A stretch of 64,000 nt of DNA from Sphingopyxis sp. YR583 (lineage in GTDB: Bacteria > Pseudomonadota > Alphaproteobacteria > Sphingomonadales > Sphingomonadaceae), in NCBI RefSeq assembly GCF_900108295.1, contig NZ_FNWK01000003.1, forward strand, positions 310,001 to 374,000, read 5' to 3'. A program made the translations under genes and the position numbers. The notes under the pieces are model-generated. The model searched no databases. It saw only the letters and a list, made by a program, of their open reading frames with translations, and was not told where the DNA came from. Of this stretch, positions 58,724 through 64,000 are shown one piece after another; position 1 is the stretch's first letter; each line of letters starts with the position of its first letter.

Positions 58724-59557
58724 ATGATGACCAGCCCCTTCTCCCGCCCCGCCCTGATCTGCAACAGCCAGAGCGGCAGTCACGACGACGCCGTCCTCGC
58801 CGAGATTGCCGAAACATGCCGCTCCGCGAGCACACCGCTCGTTGCCGTATTTTCGCTGCCCGACGACGACATTCCGGGCGCCGCAGACCTCGCCGCGCGG
58901 GATATCGACCTGCTGCTCGTCTGGACCGGCGACGGGACGATCAATGCCGCCGCAACCCAGGCGGCTGGCTGGGATGGCGCAATCCTTCCGCTGCCCGGCG
59001 GCACGCTCAACCTGCTATCGAAGGCGTTGCACGGCGACCGGCCGGCGCCCGAAATCCTGACCGATGTATTGGAAGGCAAGGGTCAGCGCCGGCCCATCCC
59101 GACGATCCAGTCCGATGGCGGCAATGCCTTCATCACCATCGTCGCCGGCCCGGCGACCCGCTGGGCCGAGGTCCGCGAAACGATGCGGCAGGACGGTTTG
59201 ATCGAGGCAAGCCGGGCAGCGCCCGATGCGCTCGACACGATGATGAACGCGCCGGGCGTTGCGGTTGCCGGACATGACGGCGCCTATCCCGCGGTCATAT
59301 TGACCCCGACGTCCGGAGGCATCCGTGCCGACGGCATCCTGACCGAAGGGACGGCCGACGTACTCCGTCACGGCCTTGCTTGGCTCGGCGGCGATTTTCG
59401 CGACGGGCCTAGCGAAGAGATAGCGAATGGGGGGACGATCATTCTCGAAAGCGAGGCCCCAATCAGCCTCGAATATGACGGCGAGCTGGGCGAAACGGCC
59501 TCGCCCGCGCGCTTCGGTCTCGGTACCAGCGCGGTGGATTTCGTCGCGACGGCATGA
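58724..59557 (+). CDS. Diacylglycerol-kinase-family protein
   Basis: 277 aa. CNSQSG near the N-terminus, LLVWTGDGTINAAATQA with TGDGT instead of GGDGT, LPLPGGTLNLLSKAL instead of LGTGNDFA, and EYDGELGE at the C-terminus. All loops of the lipid kinase fold are there but two are non-standard, so substrate specificity may differ. It starts after AGGACAGG at ATG 58724 (or 58727) and overlaps the metallophosphoesterase start (ATGA), which suggests opposed kinase/phosphatase or nucleotide-release functions. Confidence 0.82.
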   Translation: MMTSPFSRPALICNSQSGSHDDAVLAEIAETCRSASTPLVAVFSLPDDDIPGAADLAARDIDLLLVWTGDGTINAAATQAAGWDGAILPLPGGTLNLLSKALHGDRPAPEILTDVLEGKGQRRPIPTIQSDGGNAFITIVAGPATRWAEVRETMRQDGLIEASRAAPDALDTMMNAPGVAVAGHDGAYPAVILTPTSGGIRADGILTEGTADVLRHGLAWLGGDFRDGPSEEIANGGTIILESEAPISLEYDGELGETASPARFGLGTSAVDFVATA

Positions 59558-60402
59558 CGCGCCTCTTCCACATCAGCGACCTGCATTTTGGGCTCGAGAA
59601 CCGCGCTGCACTCGGCTGGTTCGAAGATTGCGTGCGCCGCGAACGCCCCGATGCGGTCCTGATAACCGGTGACCTCACCATGCGCGCGCGCAGCCGCGAA
59701 TTTGCCGCAGCGTGCGACTGGATCGGTGCGCTGGACGTCAAGGTGACGGTCGAGGTCGGCAACCATGATCTGCCCTATTTCAATCCCGTCGAGCGTTTTT
59801 TCTTTCCCTATCGCCGCATCCGCGGGATCGAGCGGCTGGTCGAGCGTGAACTCGATCTGGCGGGAGTCGCGATCGTCCCGCTCAAGACCACCGCGCGCGC
59901 GCAATGGCGGCTCGACTGGTCGAAGGGCTGGGTAACCAGGCGGGCTCTGGAAAAGACGCTTACGGCGATCGACGCGCTGCCGCGCGGCACGACGGTGCTG
60001 GTCACCGCGCATCACCCGCTGGTCGAAGCGGGCACGAAAGGCCGCGCACTGACCCGCGGTGGCGAACGCGCGCTGGCCGCGCTGGCAGAGCGCGGCGTCG
60101 CTGCTGTGCTCTCCGGCCATGTCCACGATGCTTTCGACCTGACACAGGAAACAGCGGCCGGTCCCATCCGCATGATCGGCGCAGGCACGCTGTCGCAGCG
60201 CATCCGTTCGACCCCGCCCAGCTTCAACGACCTGATGGTACAAGGCACGGCGATCGACGTTCGCGTGCGTAACCTCGAGAAAATCTCGACACCCGACATG
60301 CAGATCGACGATGTCCCGCCCAATGCGTTGCCGCCGCGCGAACCCGGCGAACCGGTCGCCCCCGTCGCCGCGGTGCCGCCCGTCGATCCACCGGTGCATT
60401 GA
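59554..60402 (+). CDS. Calcineurin-like metallophosphoesterase
   Basis: 282 aa. ISDLHFG, ITGDLT, VGNHDLPY, TAHHPLVEAG and LSGHVHDAFD are the five metal-binding blocks in order. Cytoplasmic; possible cyclic nucleotide, nucleotide-lipid (LpxH-like) or lipid-phosphate substrate. The C-terminus is Pro-rich. Coupled by ATGA overlap to the lipid kinase-like gene. Confidence 0.9.
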   Translation: MTRLFHISDLHFGLENRAALGWFEDCVRRERPDAVLITGDLTMRARSREFAAACDWIGALDVKVTVEVGNHDLPYFNPVERFFFPYRRIRGIERLVERELDLAGVAIVPLKTTARAQWRLDWSKGWVTRRALEKTLTAIDALPRGTTVLVTAHHPLVEAGTKGRALTRGGERALAALAERGVAAVLSGHVHDAFDLTQETAAGPIRMIGAGTLSQRIRSTPPSFNDLMVQGTAIDVRVRNLEKISTPDMQIDDVPPNALPPREPGEPVAPVAAVPPVDPPVH

Positions 60403-60467
60403 CGCTGCGCCCCATTGACGCATTCCGAAGGCCCGTTACGTTGCAAGAAAAAACGGGATGAGGACAT

Positions 60468-61574
60468 ATGCTGACACGAGGCGACGATTTTCCGTTGCAC
60501 CAGACTAGCGAACCGATCGCGTTCGCCGGGACGGACCGCAATTTTTACGACCGCTATTTTTTCAACGGCTATTCGCCCGACGGCTCGGTCTTTTTCGCCG
60601 CGGCGATGGGCTTTTACCCCCAGCTCGGCATCGTCGACGCCAGCTTCTGCGTCATACTGAACGGCGTCCAGCATAATCTCCGCGCCAGCCGCCGGTCGGG
60701 AGGCGAAAGACTGAACCTGTCGGTCGGGCCGATCATCCTCGACATCGACATACCGCTACAGGTGCTGACGCTCCACATCTCGCCGAACGACGGCCCGCTC
60801 GAGGGCGAACTGCGCTTCACGAACCGCCATTTCCCGATCGAGGAACCGCGATTCATCCGCCGCAACGGCACGCGGCTGTTCATGGATTATACGCGCATAA
60901 CGCAGAACGGCCGCTGGTCGGGCTGGCTCTCGGTCGATGGCGAGCGTGTCGAGCTTGGCGACGGATGGAGCGGTACGCGCGACCGGAGCTGGGGGGTACG
61001 CCCGGTCGGCGCGAGCGAACCGCAGCCGCCACCCGAGGGCAATTTCAACCAGTTCTTCTGGCTGTGGACGCCCTGCAATTTCGAGGATCGCTCGCTTTTC
61101 TTCCATAGCAACGACGATGGCGCCGGAGCCCCGTGGAACCGCCGCGCCGTAATCGTCGACGACAGCTGGAACACCGAGGACGGAACCGAACGGCATTTCG
61201 CCGATGCGGCCTTCGACATCCAGTGGACGCCGGGATCGCGGCGCATCGCGCGAATGGCGGCCGATCTTGGTCACGGCCACCGGCTGACGCTCTCGCCAAC
61301 CGGGCCGGTCTTTGCAATGAGCGGCCTCGGTTACACACATCCGGTCTGGGGACATGGCCTCGACCATGGCGCCGAACTCGCGGTCGCGCACGACCAGCTT
61401 AGCGAAGCCGAGCGCGCCTGGGGGAATCCGCTCGCGATGCACATTCAGGCGCTCGTCACAGCCGAACTGACCGACGGCAGCACAACGCATCGCGGCGTAG
61501 GCGTCCTCGAACAATTGTTCGTCGGTCCGCACGCTCCGACCGGCCTTGCCGGCCTGATGGATCCGGCGCCTTGA
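60468..61574 (+). CDS. CrtC/AttH-like lipocalin-fold protein, function unknown
   Basis: 368 aa. Two-lobed beta-rich sequence with GTRDRSWGVRPVG, a segment typical of the hydroxyneurosporene synthase/AttH (DUF7064/7065-like) group that includes carotenoid 1,2-hydratase. No signal peptide. Starts FPLHQTSEPIAFAG. It overlaps a phosphotransferase gene by 4 bases (TTGA), a pairing that suggests action on a hydrophobic alcohol or xenobiotic. The fold call is moderate; activity is open. Confidence 0.68.
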   Translation: MLTRGDDFPLHQTSEPIAFAGTDRNFYDRYFFNGYSPDGSVFFAAAMGFYPQLGIVDASFCVILNGVQHNLRASRRSGGERLNLSVGPIILDIDIPLQVLTLHISPNDGPLEGELRFTNRHFPIEEPRFIRRNGTRLFMDYTRITQNGRWSGWLSVDGERVELGDGWSGTRDRSWGVRPVGASEPQPPPEGNFNQFFWLWTPCNFEDRSLFFHSNDDGAGAPWNRRAVIVDDSWNTEDGTERHFADAAFDIQWTPGSRRIARMAADLGHGHRLTLSPTGPVFAMSGLGYTHPVWGHGLDHGAELAVAHDQLSEAERAWGNPLAMHIQALVTAELTDGSTTHRGVGVLEQLFVGPHAPTGLAGLMDPAP

Positions 61575-62614
61575 GCTTTCCGACGTCGCCCGAGGCGATG
61601 TCGCCGGCGTGGCTCGCGGGCAAGCTGGGGCAGGAGGCGGACGCACTGCGCGGTTTCACCGCGAGCAAGGTCGGCACCGGGCAGATGTGCGACAGTTTTC
61701 GCCTGACGCTCGACTGGACCGATGATGTGGACGCACCCGCAACAGTCGTCGCCAAATGCCCAAGCCACGACGACGCGAGCCGCCATATCGCCAAGCTCAC
61801 CGGCACATATGTCAAGGAAGTCAGTTGGTATCGTGAGCTTGCGGCCGGGAGCGATGTCGCTGCGCCACTTTGCCATCATGCCGAAATTGCTGACGACGAC
61901 GTCGATTTCATCCTGATTCTCTCGGACCTCGCGCCCGCGCGGCAGGGCGATCAACTCGCGGGGCTGGGACTGGCGGGGCTCGTTCCCTGCATCGACGCCG
62001 CAGCCGGACTCCACGCCTTGCTATGGAACGACCCGCGGCTCGACTCGCTGCCCTGGCTCGCCCGCGACAATGGCGATGTGATCCGCGCCCTGTTCCCGCA
62101 ACTTTATGCCGGCTTTCGCGAACGCTATGCCGCGCGGCTCGCTCCCGAGGTGCTCGACATCGGCGCGGCCATCATCGAAAAGCTCGACGCCTATCTTTCA
62201 CGGCAGACGGCCGGGCGGACCATCGTTCATGGCGATCTACGCATCGATAACATCCTCTTCTCGCCGGACGGAGAAAGCTGCTGGCTCGTCGACTGGCAGA
62301 CGCTTGGGCGCGGCAGCGGTGCAACCGACCTCGCCTATCTGGTCGGAACGAGCATCGCCGACCCGTTCGAGCGCGCAGCGGCGGACCGGCCGGCGTTCGA
62401 CCACTGGATCGCGGCGCTTGAACGGCGCGGCATCGCGCCGGATGCGGCCGGGCTGTGGGCCGACTATCGTGTCGGCGCGCTCAGCGGCTATTTCATGGCC
62501 GTCTTTGCGTCGATGAGCGTGGAACGCACCGAGCGAGGCGACGAAATGTTTGCAGTGATGGCCGAACGGCCAGCGCGACAAGCGCTCGCGCTCGGGAGCC
62601 TCGACCTGTTTTAA
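61571..62614 (+). CDS. Phosphotransferase family protein (aminoglycoside/ecdysteroid kinase-like)
   Basis: 347 aa kinase fold: AKCPSHDD, LILSDLAPARQGDQL, IVHGDLRIDNILF (catalytic loop Asp) and LVDWQTLGRGSG (metal Asp). This resembles the EcKL/APH group that phosphorylates small molecules and acyl-CoA dehydrogenase-associated substrates. TTG start in the TTGA overlap; ATG 61598 is an alternative. Its TAA interlocks with the convergent stop in TTAA. Confidence 0.83.
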   Translation: MSFPTSPEAMSPAWLAGKLGQEADALRGFTASKVGTGQMCDSFRLTLDWTDDVDAPATVVAKCPSHDDASRHIAKLTGTYVKEVSWYRELAAGSDVAAPLCHHAEIADDDVDFILILSDLAPARQGDQLAGLGLAGLVPCIDAAAGLHALLWNDPRLDSLPWLARDNGDVIRALFPQLYAGFRERYAARLAPEVLDIGAAIIEKLDAYLSRQTAGRTIVHGDLRIDNILFSPDGESCWLVDWQTLGRGSGATDLAYLVGTSIADPFERAAADRPAFDHWIAALERRGIAPDAAGLWADYRVGALSGYFMAVFASMSVERTERGDEMFAVMAERPARQALALGSLDLF

Positions 62615-62916
62615 CCGAGCCGGTGCGGCGTCGGATCACCGATTTCGCCGACAAGCTGGGCATAAGCGTCGGCGCGGCATCTGGCGTAATGATGGCCAAG
62701 GTCTTCGCGCGAGATCGATAAACCATCAGCAAGCGCATCGAGGATGGCCGGATCGTCGTGCAGCGCGATTTCGCGGACCAGCGCGCCGGAGTCGATATCG
62801 AGGATGGCCGCGAGCAGACGAAAGCTGCGCGCCCGCTGGCGGAACTCGAAATCCATCAGCCGCGCTGAATCCTTTTCCTCCTTGGCGAGAAGGGCCCTGC
62901 GAAGGTCGAAAACCAT
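62611..62916 (-). CDS. Small conserved hypothetical protein
   Basis: 101 aa, all-helical prediction, acidic/basic mix, no membrane segment, no family recognised. Contains LLAKEEKDSARLMDFEFRQR and ends with DPTPHRLG. ATG 62916 is preceded by no strong ribosome site. Frame, codon use and the convergent TTAA stop arrangement support it as a gene. It ends the ribosomal-protein-side region. Confidence 0.55.
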   Translation of the reverse strand: MVFDLRRALLAKEEKDSARLMDFEFRQRARSFRLLAAILDIDSGALVREIALHDDPAILDALADGLSISREDLGHHYARCRADAYAQLVGEIGDPTPHRLG

Positions 62917-62960
62917 GGCGTCAATCTATGATGCCCGGCGCATTTCTTCAACGCGCAACG

Positions 62961-62989
62961 GAAAAGGGCGGCCCGTTGCCGGACCGCCC
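62961..62989 (-). terminator. Rho-independent terminator of rplM-rpsI
   Basis: On the minus strand GGGCGGTCCG, 4-base loop, CGGGCCGCCC, then TTTTC; 10-bp stem with one mismatch, about 31 bases after the rpsI stop. Confidence 0.85.
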
Positions 62990-63019
62990 TTCCCTTGTCC
63001 GTCCGTCGACGGAAACTGA

Positions 63020-63517
63020 TTAGCGCTTCGAGAACTGGAAGCTGCGGCGGGCCTTGGCCTTGCCGTACTTCTTACGCTCGACCGCGCGGCTGTCGCGGGT
63101 CAGGAAGCCGGCCGACTTCACAACGCCGCGCAGTGCGGGTTCGAAGCGGGTCAGCGCCTGTGCGATGCCGTGCAGAACGGCGCCCGCCTGGCCCGAAAGG
63201 CCGCCACCCTTGACGGTCGCGATCACGTCATACTGGCCAACGCGCTCGGTCAGACCGAAGGGCTGGTTGATGACGAGACGCAGCGTCGGACGTGCGAAAT
63301 AGACTTCCTGGTCGCGGCCGTTGACGGTGATCTTGCCCGTGCCGGGCTTGACCCACACGCGGGCGACGGCGTCCTTGCGGCGGCCGGTCGCATAGGCGCG
63401 GCCCTGCTTGTCGACCTGCTTTTCGCGCAGCGGCGCGTTGCTGGTCGGAGCGGCGACGGTGCCTTCGACGGCGCCGGCGAGATCCTTGAGATCGGTCATG
63501 GTCTGTTCGTCAGCCAT
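63020..63517 (-). CDS. rpsI: 30S ribosomal protein S9
   Basis: 165 aa with a short N-terminal extension (about 35 residues, common in alphaproteobacteria), then [39 protein letters not shown] and the conserved C-terminal SFQFSKR that reaches the P-site tRNA. Overlaps the rplM stop by one base (TAATG). Confidence 0.98.
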   Translation of the reverse strand: MADEQTMTDLKDLAGAVEGTVAAPTSNAPLREKQVDKQGRAYATGRRKDAVARVWVKPGTGKITVNGRDQEVYFARPTLRLVINQPFGLTERVGQYDVIATVKGGGLSGQAGAVLHGIAQALTRFEPALRGVVKSAGFLTRDSRAVERKKYGKAKARRSFQFSKR

Positions 63518-63996
63518 TATGCACCCACCTTGTTCTTGCGGTTCATCGACGCGACGTCGATCACTTCGGGGTTCTGCCCTTCGTGCGGATGTTCGGTGCC
63601 GGCGAAGATGCGCAGGTTGCGCATCTGCTGGCGGCCGAGCGGGCCGCGCGGGATCATGCGTTCGACGGCCTTTTCGAGCACGCGCTCGGGGAAACGGCCT
63701 TCGAGGATCTTCGCGGGGCTCGTTTCCTTGATGCCGCCGGCGTAACCGGTGTGCTTGTAGTAACGCTTGTCCTGCAGCTTCTTGCCGGTGAACGCCACCT
63801 TCTCCGCATTGATGACGATGACATTGTCACCGCAATCGACGTGGGGGGTGAACGACGGCTTGTGCTTGCCGCGCAGGATGTTGGCGATGATCGAGGCAAC
63901 GCGGCCCACGACGAGACCCTCGGCGTCGATCAGCACCCATTTCTTTTCGACCGTTGCGGCATTCGCCGAGGCGGTCGTCTTGGTCAGCGCCTTCAT
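63517..63996 (-). CDS. rplM: 50S ribosomal protein L13
   Basis: 159 aa: [52 protein letters not shown], and [18 protein letters not shown]. Assembles early on 23S rRNA. Complete at the right edge (ATG 63996), but its promoter is outside the window. Co-transcribed with rpsI, the standard pair. Confidence 0.98.
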   Translation of the reverse strand: MKALTKTTASANAATVEKKWVLIDAEGLVVGRVASIIANILRGKHKPSFTPHVDCGDNVIVINAEKVAFTGKKLQDKRYYKHTGYAGGIKETSPAKILEGRFPERVLEKAVERMIPRGPLGRQQMRNLRIFAGTEHPHEGQNPEVIDVASMNRKNKVGA

Positions 63997-64000
63997 GGCA

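Overview
The window is a stretch of a GC-rich alphaproteobacterial chromosome, most probably from Sphingomonadaceae (Sphingopyxis-like). Evidence: a serine palmitoyltransferase with its own acyl carrier protein, a Thr-nucleophile alkaline phosphatase of the Sphingomonas type, a HrcA-type CIRCE element before groESL, and an mdh-sucD-odhA-odhB-lpd TCA block. Genes are densely packed, with many 4-nt start/stop overlaps and several convergent pairs sharing palindromic stop codons. I saw no tRNA, rRNA, transposon, prophage or CRISPR array.

Layout. 1-7.1 kb: partial secreted alkaline phosphatase, then DsbD, TlyA, TspO, UbiK and YbjN on the plus strand, then a secreted beta-helix protein. 7.1-13.3 kb: a leftward methionine/one-carbon operon, starting with an ArsR-methyltransferase fusion of SahR type, then metF, a separate homocysteine methyltransferase half of MetH, a GNAT, and the cobalamin half of MetH. 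A perfect palindrome lies inside its promoter. 13.5-14.6 kb: three small lipoprotein genes with strong terminators. 14.8-20.6 kb: PfpI/DJ-1 protein, glutaminyl cyclase, groES-groEL, a MATE exporter and a Pycsar-effector-like membrane protein.

20.7-31.2 kb is a lipid-envelope region: acp-spt (sphingolipid committed step), a hybrid histidine kinase, a divergent trio (nucleotidyltransferase-like protein, lipid kinase, DUF2141 protein), the permeases lptF-lptG, proB, and an NAD-dependent epimerase/dehydratase. 31.3-38.5 kb: SppA, hydrolases, a DUF2236 oxygenase, a TRIC-type channel, an M20 amidohydrolase and a short degenerate SEDS (FtsW/RodA)-like protein. 38.5-46.3 kb: the TCA operon mdh-sucD-odhA-odhB-lipoprotein-lpd, with intercistronic hairpins and no sucC.

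46.7-51.1 kb: atypical polysaccharide deacetylase; leftward sdhB-MBL hydrolase-thioesterase-zapE. 51.2-58.6 kb is the most novel-looking block: a flippase, HAD phosphatase, TagB/TarB-like glycerophosphotransferase, CDP-alcohol phosphotransferase and HIT protein in one overlapping run, facing a LicC-like nucleotidyltransferase, a MobA-like nucleotidyltransferase and an alpha/beta hydrolase in a second overlapping run. Together they look like a pathway for activating, transferring and exporting a phospho-alcohol group, possibly onto lipid or surface polymer in an organism that uses sphingolipids in place of LPS. 58.7-64 kb: lipid kinase-like protein, metallophosphoesterase, a CrtC/AttH-like protein paired with a phosphotransferase, a small unknown, and rplM-rpsI.
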